Shown: positions 32,134 through 43,100 of the stretch, piece by piece
How positions within the stretch are numbered: position 1 is the stretch's first letter
How the letters are laid out: every line of letters begins with the position of its first letter
Origin: Amycolatopsis sp. NBC_00345
GTDB taxonomy: Bacteria; Actinomycetota; Actinomycetes; Mycobacteriales; Pseudonocardiaceae
Direction: 5' to 3'
NCBI RefSeq assembly: GCF_036116635.1
Contig: NZ_CP107995.1
Span: forward strand, 3,658,001 to 3,722,000
DNA: 64,000 bases
The notes under the pieces: model-generated
What the model was told of the DNA's origin: nothing
Database searches by the model: none
The model's input: the letters and a program-made list of their open reading frames with translations, nothing else
Program-made: the position numbers and the translations under genes

Positions 32134-34167
32134 TCAGGAGTGGGCCGGCTCCAGACCCGAGCCGAGTGTGGCCGGCCGGCGCTGTCCCGACGCCTGCCGG
32201 TAGAGGTCCTCGAAGTCGCCGAGAGTGCGAGTCAAGTCGTGGCGGGCGACCAAAGCCCGTCCGGCCGCGCCCATCGCGGTGCGCCGGTCCTCGTCCCCGG
32301 CCAGCTCGCCGAGCCGGGCGGCCAGTGCGGCGACGTCGCCCGGCGGGTAGAGGTGGCCGGTGTGCCCGGAGTGCACGAGGTGGGGCAGGGCCATCGCGTC
32401 GGCCGCCACCACCGGCAGGCCCGCGGCCATCGCCTCCATCGTGGCGAGGCTCTGCAGCTCGGCGGTGCCCGGCATACAGAACACCTGGCAGCGGGCGTAG
32501 ATCCGGACCAGCTCGGCGTCCGGGACGAAGCCGTGGAAGCGGACCCGGTCCGCCACGCCGAGTTCAGTGGCCAGTGCGGTGAGCGCGCTCCGGCAGGAGC
32601 CGCCGCCGACGATCTCGGCGCGGAGCCGCGGCACCCGTGCGACGGCGCGGACCAGCTCGTCGACGTTCTTCTCGGCGTCCAGCCGGCCGACGAACAGCAC
32701 CGCCACGTCCCCGCTCGCCGGGGTGGCCCGCGCGGCGTAGTGCTCGAGGTCGATACCGCAGGAGATGACCGTGACCGTACGCCCGAGTCCGTTGCGCGCC
32801 AACAGGTCCGCGGCCCGCGGCGTCGGGGTGGTGACCGTGCCCGCGGTGCCGTAGACACGGACCAGGTCACGCCAGGCGAAGCGGATCAGCGCCTGCCGGA
32901 CCGCCTGCGGCAGGCGGACGTAGCCGAGCAGGTTCTCGGGCATGAAGTGGTTCGTCGCGACCGTCGGCACGCCCCGGCGACGTGCGGCCGACAGCAGCGC
33001 GCGGCCGACGGAGAAGTGCGACTGGACGTGCACGACGTCCGGGCGGAGCCGGTCCAGCAGTTCCTCCGCGGCCCGGCGGGCGCCACCCGGCGTGCCGACC
33101 CGGAAGGTCGGGTGGAACGGCGTGCCCAGCGAAGGGGCGTCGTGCACGGTGAACGGGGCTTGGTCCAGACCGTCGGCCACGCCGGCGCGCGGGCGGGGCC
33201 GGAGGACGTGCACGTCGTGGCCGAGGCCGACCAGTCCGTGGGCGAGCCGGGCGGTGAAGTGGGCCGCCCCGTTGATGTCGGGCGGGAACGTGTCGGCACC
33301 GAGCAGGATCCGGAGTCCGGAGGTGGGGCGCGGTTCGGCCATCATGGGTTCCTTGTCAGGGTCGGGCGGATCGCTGAGCGAACCGGCCAGCACCAGCACG
33401 CCGGTCACGGCGAGCAGCGCCAGGACCAGGCAGGCGGCGGCCATGGCCGGCACGAGGTGGGGTGTTTCGCCGTAGAGCAACTGGTCCGCGGTCACGGCGG
33501 TGAGCGGGTCGAGCACCGTCGTGGCGCCGACGACCACCGCGGTGGGCCCGGCGGCGTGGGCCTGCTGGAGCAGCCAGCCCCCGGCCGCGAGCAGCGCCGC
33601 GCCGGCCACGGCGAACCCGGCCGCGGTGACCACAGTGGACAGTTCGAGGGCGGCCGCGCGCAGCACGGCCGAGCCGAGCCCGAACAGCACCGCGGCCGCG
33701 GCGGCCAGGCCGAGGCATCTCCCCCGGCCCCGGCAACTGAGCCCGGCCGCGGCGACCACCGGCCCGGCGAGCACGGCCACCAGGACGGCTGTAGTCGTCA
33801 CGTGCGGCGGCGCCGAGCCCGCGGACGCCGAGACGAGGACGAAGCCGCCGACCCCGGCGCACACGGCGAGCGCCGCGACCCGGGCCTGGCGTGACGCCGT
33901 CGCCCGGCCCGCGAGCACCGTCAGCACCAGGCTCAGCACCCCGAGCGGCTGGACAACCGCCAGCGGCGCCAGCGACAGCGCGGTCAGGTGCAGCGCACTG
34001 CCCGCGAAGCCCAGCAAAGCGCCCGCCTGCCAAGTCCGTGACCGGGCCAGCCGGCGCAAGCGGGGGACGCCGTCTCGCTGCGCCCGGACGGCGTCGTGCT
34101 GCAGCGCAACAGATCCGGCGAAAAAACAGGCGCCGAGCAGAGCCAAGGCGATCGCGAGGACGGTCAT
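32134..34167 (-). CDS. DMT-type transporter fused to a GT4 glycosyltransferase
   Basis: 677 residues in one open frame. Residues 1-274 are a ten-helix drug/metabolite-transporter-like membrane domain (LAIALALLGACFFAGSVALQ, SLAPLAVVQPLGVLSLVLTV, VVVGATTVLDPLTAVTADQL). Without a stop this runs into a complete GT-B glycosyltransferase: RILLGADTFPPDINGAAHFT, ATNHFMPENLLGY, VLFVGRLDAEKNVDELVRAV and the donor site AELQSLATMEAMAAGLPVVA. An ATG pair at 33345/33342 with AAGGAA just upstream could also start a separate 403-residue transferase. GT4 relatives of this type mannosylate or glucosylate lipids. The start ATG 34167 overlaps the DUF998 stop (ATGA). Whether the product is one protein or two cannot be settled by reading alone. 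Confidence 0.75.
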   Translation of the reverse strand: MTVLAIALALLGACFFAGSVALQHDAVRAQRDGVPRLRRLARSRTWQAGALLGFAGSALHLTALSLAPLAVVQPLGVLSLVLTVLAGRATASRQARVAALAVCAGVGGFVLVSASAGSAPPHVTTTAVLVAVLAGPVVAAAGLSCRGRGRCLGLAAAAAVLFGLGSAVLRAAALELSTVVTAAGFAVAGAALLAAGGWLLQQAHAAGPTAVVVGATTVLDPLTAVTADQLLYGETPHLVPAMAAACLVLALLAVTGVLVLAGSLSDPPDPDKEPMMAEPRPTSGLRILLGADTFPPDINGAAHFTARLAHGLVGLGHDVHVLRPRPRAGVADGLDQAPFTVHDAPSLGTPFHPTFRVGTPGGARRAAEELLDRLRPDVVHVQSHFSVGRALLSAARRRGVPTVATNHFMPENLLGYVRLPQAVRQALIRFAWRDLVRVYGTAGTVTTPTPRAADLLARNGLGRTVTVISCGIDLEHYAARATPASGDVAVLFVGRLDAEKNVDELVRAVARVPRLRAEIVGGGSCRSALTALATELGVADRVRFHGFVPDAELVRIYARCQVFCMPGTAELQSLATMEAMAAGLPVVAADAMALPHLVHSGHTGHLYPPGDVAALAARLGELAGDEDRRTAMGAAGRALVARHDLTRTLGDFEDLYRQASGQRRPATLGSGLEPAHS

Positions 34168-34802
34168 CGCGCGCCCGCCCGCACGACCAGGGCGGTAGTC
34201 ATGAGCGCGCCCACCTCGACCGTCAGCGCCAGCCGTTCCAGCAGCCCCTCCGGCAGTTCGGGCACGAACTGCGCGAGCCCGAACGCCGCCGCGGTCGCCA
34301 GCGCCAGCCCCGCGCACCAGCGGAGCCGCCCGGCATGCGCCGACCACCGGGGGTCGGCGCGCAGGGCCCGGGCCAGCGCGCGGCACGCGAACGGGAGGCA
34401 GCCGAACAGCACGGCGCCGCCGAAGCGGTGGATCTCGCCGTGCACGGTGATCTCGGTGGCGCTCGCGTTCTCCCGGAACAGAACGACGACGAGCAGGCCC
34501 GCCGCCCACAGTACGAAAAGGACATTCACGCCGCGGCTGCGCGGAAGGCCGGCCAGCCGCGCGGCCACCGCCAGCGCGATTCCCCCGGCGAGCAGCAGCA
34601 CGATCGCGACCGTGAACGGCACCCGGCCCCAGCGCTGCAGCGCGTAGTCGCTGACCGGGTCCCGCCACGGGTCGACCCGCTGCGCGAGCCCGACCGCCAG
34701 CCCGCCGATCAGCAGCTGCACAACGCCCCACAGCCCGATCGCCGTCCACACGAGCAGTGCGGCCCGCGGGGGCCGCGGCAAGGTCGTCGTCACCTCGCCC
34801 AC
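34164..34802 (-). CDS. DUF998 multipass membrane protein
   Basis: About 212 residues with six hydrophobic helices: ALLVWTAIGLWGVVQLLIGG, FTVAIVLLLAGGIALAVAAR, VLFVLWAAGLLVVVLF and others. DPVSDYALQRWG near the N-terminus and HGEIHRFGGAVLFGCLPFAC in the middle are the DUF998 signatures. Function is unknown; it accompanies the transporter/glycosyltransferase gene with an ATGA overlap. The start is uncertain: GTG 34802 or GTG 34793. Confidence 0.8.
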   Translation of the reverse strand: MGEVTTTLPRPPRAALLVWTAIGLWGVVQLLIGGLAVGLAQRVDPWRDPVSDYALQRWGRVPFTVAIVLLLAGGIALAVAARLAGLPRSRGVNVLFVLWAAGLLVVVLFRENASATEITVHGEIHRFGGAVLFGCLPFACRALARALRADPRWSAHAGRLRWCAGLALATAAAFGLAQFVPELPEGLLERLALTVEVGALMTTALVVRAGAR

Positions 34803-34849
34803 GATCGTGCGCCCGGATGAGGACTCGATGAAGATCCAGCCGGGTTTGG

Positions 34850-36247
34850 CTAAGAAACCCCGTCCTGCGGCAGGGTCACCTCGAACCGGGCACCGCCGTG
34901 TTCCCCGTTCGCCGCGGTGACGCGGCCGGCGTGCTGGAGCACCACCTGCTCGACGATCGCCAAGCCCAGCCCCGAACCCGGCAGCGCGCGGGCGGACTCC
35001 GCCCGGTAGAACCGCTCGAACACGTGCGGCAGGTCCTCTTCGGCGATGCCCGGGCCTTCGTCGGCCACCGCGAGGCGGGCGAACCCGGCTTCGGCGGCCA
35101 GCGTCACGGTCACCATGCCGCCGGGCGGGCTCCACTTGGCCGCGTTGCCCAGGATGTTCAGGACCGCCCGTTCCAGCGCCGCGGGACGGCCACGGACCAC
35201 GGCTTCGTCCGCCGACAGCTCGAAGCGGACGCCCGGCGCGCGCGGCCGGGCCCGTTCCACCGCGGCCCGCACGACCTCGCCCAGCTCCACCGGCTCGACG
35301 GTTTCGGGCGACCGGTCCCCCGTCGCCAGTTCCACCAGCTCGCCGACCAGGTCGGTCAGCTCCGCGGACTGCGCGTCGAGGTCGGCCAGCAGGCGGGTGT
35401 GGTCGTCGGCGGGCAGGCCGGAGCGGGTCTGCGCGTGGATCAGCAGCTCGATGTTGTTGCGCAGGCTGGCCAACGGCGTCCGCAGCTCGTGGCCGGCGTC
35501 CTCCACCAGGCGGCGCTGGTCGTCGCGCGAGGTCGCGAGCGCGGTCAGCATCTCGTTGAAGGACTCGGCCAGCCGGGCGAGTTCGCCGCGGCCCGTCACG
35601 GTGATCTCGGCCGACAGGGCCTGGGTGCGGGCCACCTCCCCCGCCGCGGCGGTCAGCGTCTCCACCGGCCGCAACGCCGTCCTCGCCACCGCGCGCCCGG
35701 CCAGCGCCGCGGCGAGCACCACGCCGAGACCGACCAGCAGCTCCCAGAAACCCAGCTCCGCCAAGGTGCGCTCGACCCCTTCGGAGTCGCGGGCGACCTG
35801 CACCGCGCCGCCGCCCGCCCGGGCGGCGATCCAGACGCGGTAACGGTCCGAGCCGATCTTGTCCACCTCCGACCCGACCGCGACGGCACCGGCCGCGACC
35901 TGGAGCGCTTCGGCGCCGACCGGGATCGCCGACGCTTCGCCGCCGACGGCAGTGGGCACGCCGGCGGCGTCGAGAAACTGGACGGTGAGGCCGATGCCGT
36001 GCCCCGTATCCGCGCTGTCGCCGTCGTGGTCGGTCGATCGCAGGGCGGCCAGCGCTTCGGCCGGGGACGCGGATTTGGCCGCCACCTGTGCGTACGCCTG
36101 CAGCTGCGCGTCGAACTGGCGGTACAGGTTCGCGCGCGTCACCAGCCACGACGTGAGCGAGACCGCGACCACGGCGACGGCCACCGCGGCGACCACCAGC
36201 ACGGTCAGCCGGGCCCGCAGCGTCAGGTCCCGGATCCGTGGTCTCAC
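34850..36247 (-). CDS. Sensor histidine kinase (MprB-like)
   Basis: 465 residues. Two membrane segments (LTVLVVAAVAVAVVAVSLTS; LLVGLGVVLAAALAGRAVA) enclose an extracytoplasmic domain of about 120 residues. HAMP is followed by the H-box VEDAGHELRTPLASLRNNIE and an HATPase with N box NILGNAAKWSP, DEGPGIAEEDLPHVFERFYR and GSGLGLAIVEQV. The GTG start overlaps the response regulator stop (GTGA), fixing the operon order. The DUF998 and fusion genes follow 47 nt downstream and may be co-transcribed. Confidence 0.92.
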   Translation of the reverse strand: MRPRIRDLTLRARLTVLVVAAVAVAVVAVSLTSWLVTRANLYRQFDAQLQAYAQVAAKSASPAEALAALRSTDHDGDSADTGHGIGLTVQFLDAAGVPTAVGGEASAIPVGAEALQVAAGAVAVGSEVDKIGSDRYRVWIAARAGGGAVQVARDSEGVERTLAELGFWELLVGLGVVLAAALAGRAVARTALRPVETLTAAAGEVARTQALSAEITVTGRGELARLAESFNEMLTALATSRDDQRRLVEDAGHELRTPLASLRNNIELLIHAQTRSGLPADDHTRLLADLDAQSAELTDLVGELVELATGDRSPETVEPVELGEVVRAAVERARPRAPGVRFELSADEAVVRGRPAALERAVLNILGNAAKWSPPGGMVTVTLAAEAGFARLAVADEGPGIAEEDLPHVFERFYRAESARALPGSGLGLAIVEQVVLQHAGRVTAANGEHGGARFEVTLPQDGVS

Positions 36248-36939
36248 AACGGATCCTCGCGCAGCACGTACCCGACGCCACGAACCGTGTGCAGCAGCCG
36301 GGGCTCCCCGCCCGCTTCGAGCTTGCGGCGCAGCGAGCCCACGTACACGTCCAGGCCATTGGACGCCGCGCCGAAGTCGTAACCCCAGACCTGTTCGAAC
36401 ATCACCGCCCGGGTCAGCACCAGCCGCGGGTGGCGCAGGAACGTCTCGAGCATCGAGAACTCGGTCCGGGTGAGCCGCACCGGGCGGTCCCCGCGAGTCA
36501 CCTCGCGGGTGCCGGGATCGAGGACCAGGTCGGCGAACTCCAGCGGCTGCGGCCCTTCCGGCTCGGCCGCGGAGCCGTACTCGGTGCGGCGCAGCAGCGC
36601 CCGGACGCGGGCCAGCAGTTCCTGCAACGCGAACGGTTTCACCAGGTAGTCGTCGGCGCCCGCGTCCAGCCCCGCCACGCGGTCGCCGACCGCGGTCCGG
36701 GCGGTGAGCATCAGGATCGGGACGTGATTGCCCTCCGCGCGCAGGAGCCGGCAGCTGTCGAGCCCGCCGAGCACCGGCATGGTGACGTCGAGGATCACCC
36801 CGTCCGGCCGTTCCGAGCGGATCAGCTCCAGCCCGCTCGCGCCGTCCGTCGCGACCGAAACCGCGTAGCCCTCGAAGCGCAGCGTGCGCGACAGCGAATC
36901 CCGCAGCGCGGCCTCGTCATCGACGATCACGACGTGCAC
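36244..36939 (-). CDS. OmpR-family response regulator (MprA-like)
   Basis: 231 residues. The receiver has VDDE acidic residues, phospho-acceptor Asp51 in GVILDVTMPVLGG, MLTARTAVGDRVAGLDAGAD and YLVKPFALQELLARV. The winged helix ends SNGLDVYVGSLRRKLEAGG and RGVGYVLRED. It is the first gene of a two-component operon, divergent from the APC permease at 37053. Confidence 0.93.
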   Translation of the reverse strand: MHVVIVDDEAALRDSLSRTLRFEGYAVSVATDGASGLELIRSERPDGVILDVTMPVLGGLDSCRLLRAEGNHVPILMLTARTAVGDRVAGLDAGADDYLVKPFALQELLARVRALLRRTEYGSAAEPEGPQPLEFADLVLDPGTREVTRGDRPVRLTRTEFSMLETFLRHPRLVLTRAVMFEQVWGYDFGAASNGLDVYVGSLRRKLEAGGEPRLLHTVRGVGYVLREDPL

Positions 36940-37052
36940 CCGAATCCTCCGCGTCTCCCCAGCCGGAAGCTATCAACGCCAAGCTGAGAGTCCGGTTAAC
37001 GCACGGCCAGCGCACGGTTAAACCGGCCCGCAGGCAGCGGTGGGACCCCACC

Positions 37053-38381
<1,329 letters not shown>

Positions 38382-38408
38382 CGGAGCCGGCAGTGAGCCG
38401 CGCCGGGA

Positions 38409-38957
38409 TCAGCCGATGCCGAGCACGGACTCGGCGGTGGTCCAGTCGGTCAGCATCGCGTGCTGGGCGTCGGAGAGATTCGCCTGGCCGGCGCAGACCG
38501 CTTTCTTCACCGCGTTTTCGACGGAATCCTTGCTGTAGGAGTTCTTGTCCCCGGAGTGCGGCTCCGGCCACAGGTTCTTGGGGTCTCGGGGCGCACCACC
38601 GAGCTCGAGTGGCAGGAAGTGGTCCTCTTCGTAGTCGGCGAGGCTGGTGTCGCTGTAGCCGTAGTCCTTGATCCCCTGCACCTTCAAGGGGTTGGTGTAC
38701 GACGTGGGCGGGCGGATCGTGGAGGTCCAGCCGGACACGCAGATCGTCGAGTCGATGGTGGACTGGGTGACGTCCGGATTGGTCGCGCCCGGCGTGCAAG
38801 CGGGATCGGGCAGCGGCAGGTAGGACTGTGAGCAGGACGCCGCCGGCGACGCAGATACGGCGACCGGCGCCGCCGCATGCGCGGCCGGGGCGGTCAGGAC
38901 CACGGCGACGGCGAGGCCCGCGACCGGGGCGGCAGCGCGCAGCAGGGAGATCGACAT
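38409..38957 (-). CDS. Secreted HNH-like nuclease domain protein
   Basis: 182 residues. A Sec signal peptide covers about residues 1-28 (LLRAAAPVAGLAVAVVLTAP, cleavage after AHA). The mature protein has YEEDHFLPLELGGAPRDPKN followed by LWPEP, the core of secreted HNH-type proteins (DH, L-P-L-x-L-G-G, N-L-W). Four Cys (CSQ, DPAC, TIC, AVC) suggest disulfides. GGAAGGAGT precedes ATG 38957. The role may be extracellular DNA cleavage; activity is unproven. Confidence 0.75.
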   Translation of the reverse strand: MSISLLRAAAPVAGLAVAVVLTAPAAHAAAPVAVSASPAASCSQSYLPLPDPACTPGATNPDVTQSTIDSTICVSGWTSTIRPPTSYTNPLKVQGIKDYGYSDTSLADYEEDHFLPLELGGAPRDPKNLWPEPHSGDKNSYSKDSVENAVKKAVCAGQANLSDAQHAMLTDWTTAESVLGIG

Positions 38958-40122
38958 CGGAACTCCTTCCGAGCCGGCCGCTTCCGGACCCGGAGGACCG
39001 GCGCCGGACTCGACGGTGGGGACGGACGTCTCGGGTGCGGACAGCAGGGTCCGGACCCGAGGTGCGCAAAGGATCAGCCCCGACCGCGAGTGATCACCAC
39101 CTACTACCGTAGGAATATGTCGGAAATTTACCGATGGATAACCTTCACCGTGACGAAAAGACGAAATCGGGCAGACGCGCTACCGCGTCCCGGGCGGCGA
39201 GGTCAGCGTGGCAGCGCTGGCCGGTTCATGGCTGTTGTCCGTTGCAGGGCAACCGTTCCGCCTGCGCCAGTTGTCCGGCTGGCAAGCCTGAGACCGGCCG
39301 GGACGATCTACTTGGGAATTACGAAAAGGGCCGAATATACTATTGTTCGTACTCGCGATTTCCTTGTCCCGGAGAAATGCCCGGGCGGGCATCGGCAAGG
39401 AAAGCGAGTGAAGGGTCGTCGATTACCAGGTGTCGTGCACCAGGTCCTCGACGCGTCCCTATCGCCCGGACGGGGCGGAGCCGCGGGCCCATGCGCTGAA
39501 CTCCTCGTCCGCCACCGGCTCCGTCTCGGGGAAGCCCGGCGTCGAGCGAGCCCGCCGGCGCGAAGCCGGCCCCTCGGCCGGACCCGTCAACGAGCGCGAC
39601 CGGGTCGGACGGACAGGCCCCCGGCACCGCGGCGCATCGCACCCCAAGATTCTCGGCCTGGCAGCAAGCCCCCCACCTGCTCCGGGCCGCCAAGCAGTGA
39701 TCTTCCCCACCGCTGTCCGGCACCCCGCCCGCACCGGCGGCGCGACCGGCCGGTCACTCCCCGCACGCACAGCTCACACACAGGCTTTCTCCGGCCGAAC
39801 ACGGGAAATCGCGCTTACCTGCTTTAACGCCGTTTTCCGAACGCTTCCACACCTGTTTTCCCGGCAACAGAATCTGTCCCCGAGGCTAACTCCCGGCAAA
39901 ATTGTCACCTAACGCGATCGGATTCGCGGAGGCGGCGGAGGCCGTCGAACCGGTGACAACCACGCGTAACGACCGACCTCACCTGTTCGGATGAAGTTGG
40001 CGACGATCCGGGTGGTCCCTATGCTCAGGCCGACGACTTCACGAGATCTTCCCCGGCATGTAACACCGACGAATGAATCCTCGATGGTGACTGTCGTCGA
40101 CCGAATTCCACCGACGAGGGGC
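38958..40122. other. 1.2-kb gene-poor, partly AT-rich region upstream of the NRPS operon
   Basis: No gene is supported. The stretch has AT-richer blocks (around 39110-39150, 39310-39360 and 39830-40110) unlike the neighbouring coding DNA, suggesting promoters or acquired DNA. On the minus strand near 39430-39520 the frame contains DEEFSAWARGSAP, then after a break EDLVHDTW. This resembles the start of an ECF sigma factor and may be a fossil. The NRPS leader lies within the last 200 bases. Confidence 0.45.
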
Positions 40123-43100
40123 ATGGGTTTCGTGTATCAGGGAATCGCCGGGCTCGGGCTGGACCCGAATTCGGAGCTCGACCTACCGGAGTTTGTTCCC
40201 GATACCTCCGTTATTCCCGATTTTCCCGGAGACTCGCACCGAAGACGCCTGCATCACGTCTTCGAGACCACCGCGGACCGGGTTCCGGAATCGACCGCGG
40301 TGGACTGCGAAGGCGTCACCCTCACCTACGCCGAACTGGACGCCCGCGCGAACCGGCTCGCGCATCACCTCCGCGGACGGCTCGGCACCGGCGCCCGGAT
40401 CGCGATCCTCGTGCGGCGTTCGCTCGACACGTACGTTTCGCTGCTCGCGGCCGGGAAAGCCGGCGGCACCTTCGTGCCGATCGACCCGGCCTCGCCACCG
40501 GACCGGATCGCCTACATCACCGAGGACGCCGGTGTCGACCTGCTGCTGACCACCGCCGATCTGGCCGCCGATTCGGTGCGCGCGGCCGAAGTCGGTTGCG
40601 CAGTACTGGAACTGGACACCGCGGCCGCCGTCCTCGGCGCGGCACCGGCGCACCGGCCCGAACGCGACGAAGCCGACGACCCGGTCGCCTACGTGATCTA
40701 CACGTCCGGTTCCAGCGGCCGGCCCAAGGGCGTCGAGGTCGGGCAGTCCAGCATCACGAACTTCCTCGACGTCGTCCCGCGGATCTACGACGTGCGCGAG
40801 ACCGACCGCGTCTACCAGGGCATGACGATCTCCTTCGATTTCTCCATCGAGGAGATCTGGCCGACCTGGTCGGTCGGCGCCACGCTGGTGGCCGGCCCGA
40901 ACGACTCGCGCCGGCTCGGCGGCGAACTGGCCGACTTCCTCGAGCACGCCCGGGTCACGATGCTCTACTGCGTGCCGACGCTGCTCGCCACGATCCCGCG
41001 CGAACTCCCGCTCCTGCGCGGGATACTGGTCGGCGGCGAGGCGTGCCCGGGCCAGCTGGTCGACCGCTGGAGCCGCCCGGGCCGGCGGATCCTCAACACC
41101 TACGGCCCGACCGAGGCCACCGTCACCGCGACCTGGTGCGAGCTGCTGCCCGGCCGGCCGGTGACGATCGGCAAGCCGCTGCCGACGTACGCGGTCGTGC
41201 TGCTGGACGAAGACCGCCGGCCGGTCCCCGACGGCGAAGTCGGCGAGATCTGCCTCGGCGGCCCCGGGGTCGCGCGCGGCTACGTCGGGCGGCCGGAGCT
41301 GACCGCGGACCGGTTCATCGAGCACGCCCTCGCCCCGGCCGGCGGGCGGCTGTACCGGACCGGCGACCTGGGCCGCTGGACCGCCGACGGGGAGATCGAG
41401 TACCTCGGCCGATCCGACGCGGAGGTCAAGATCCGCGGTCACCGCGTCGACCTCGGCGAGATCGAGAGCGTCCTGATGGAGGACCCGGACATCACCGAGG
41501 CGGTCGCCGCGATGAAGCCGGTGACCGAGGACGGCGAGCCGGAGCTGGTCGCGTATGTCGTGTGCGGTAACGGAAACCGGGGTGACGAACTGGTCCGGCG
41601 GCTGCACGCGGCGGCGCGTGACCGGCTGCCCGGCTACATGGTCCCCGGCTACGTCGACTTCCTCGGCTCGCTCCCGGTCATGCCCAGCGGCAAGGTGGAC
41701 CGGCCGCGGCTCCCGGCACCGACCGGACGGCGGCTGGCGCTCACCAGCGGCCCGGTCGTGCCGCCCGCGAACGAACTGGAAACGCAGGTGCGCGCGGTCT
41801 GGGCCCAGGTGTTCGGCATCGAGGAGGACAGCCTGTCGGTAGAGGCGGACTTCTTCGACGAACTCGACGGTCACTCGCTGCTGGCCGCGCGGGTCGTCTC
41901 GGCACTGCGGCAGCAGCCGGCCGGGGCGAACACCGCCGTGCGAGACCTCTACTCGCACCCGACCGTCCGCGGGATGGCTGCGCTGCTCGCGGACACCGGA
42001 CGCGCCACTGCCGAAGTGCCCGAGCGCCCGGCCGCGATCCGCCACCGCGGCCGCCGGATCGCCGGCGCCGGGGCATTCCAGCTCGTCGCGATCTACCTGC
42101 TGCTGCTGGTGATCACCTTGCCGGTGTCCTATGTGTACACCCAGAACGACGGCGACGTGTCGGTGGCGGTGCTGGTGCAGCTGCTGATCGCGATCCTGAT
42201 CAGCTACCTGGGCGTGCGCTGGCTGGTGCCGCTGCTGCTGGCCCGGCCGCTGGCCGCCGGGATCCGGCCGGGCCGGTACCGGCTGTGGGGGCCGACCTAC
42301 CTGCGGCTGTGGCTGCTAGACCTGATCCTCGCGATCGGCCCGATGCCGGTGGTCAGCGGCTCCCCGCTGATGCCGGCGTACCTGCGGCTGCTCGGCGCCC
42401 GCGTCGGCGGCCGCAGCACGATCGCGACCAGCTCGATCACCATGCCGCAGCTGGTGCGCATCGGCCGGAACGCCTCGATCGGCTACGGCGTGGTGCTGCG
42501 GCCGTGGCGGGTCGCCGACGGCTGGGTGACCGTCGCGCCGATCACCGTCGGGGACAACGCTTTCATCGGGGCGAACGCCGTCCTCGAACCCGGGGCGACG
42601 CTGGAGGCGGGCGCCGCCCTCGGCGAGCAGTCCGTGCTCGGCGAGGGCGGCACGATCCACGCCGGGCAACGCTGGAGCGGTTCGCCCGCCGCGCCGGCGC
42701 CGAAGCTCGAACAGGCCGCGGAAACCATGCTGGCCGCCGAAAGCCGGATGCGCGGCTGGCGCGTCGACCACTACTTCGCCGCGTTCGCCGGGCTGCTCGG
42801 CTTGGAGGTCGGCGCGATCGCGATGATCATCCCCGGCGTCGCGCTGGTCTGGTGGGCGCTGCTGAGCTACGGCGTCCTCGCCGGGATCGTCGCCACGCTG
42901 GCCGCGGGGCCGGTCTTCGTGGTCACCGTGTGCGTGGTCGTCGCGGTCGGGAAGCGGCTGGTGCTCGCCCGCGTCCCGGTCGGCGTCCATCCGGTGCGGA
43001 CCTGGCTGGGCGTGCGCAAGTGGATCTCCGACAAGCTGCTGGAGTTCAGCCTGCAGTTCACGAACTCGTTGTACGCCACGCTCTACACGACGCCGTGGCT

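Noticed and set aside
38877..39827. Plus-strand open frame in the gap upstream of the NRPS
   Set aside because: Arg/Pro-rich translation, overlapping the HNH-protein start antisense; no start signal.
39991..40122. Earlier start (ATG 39991) for the NRPS
   Set aside because: Codons in this stretch (AGG, GTA, CGA, AAT) are unlike the genome's usage and there is no ribosome binding site; kept only as an alternative.
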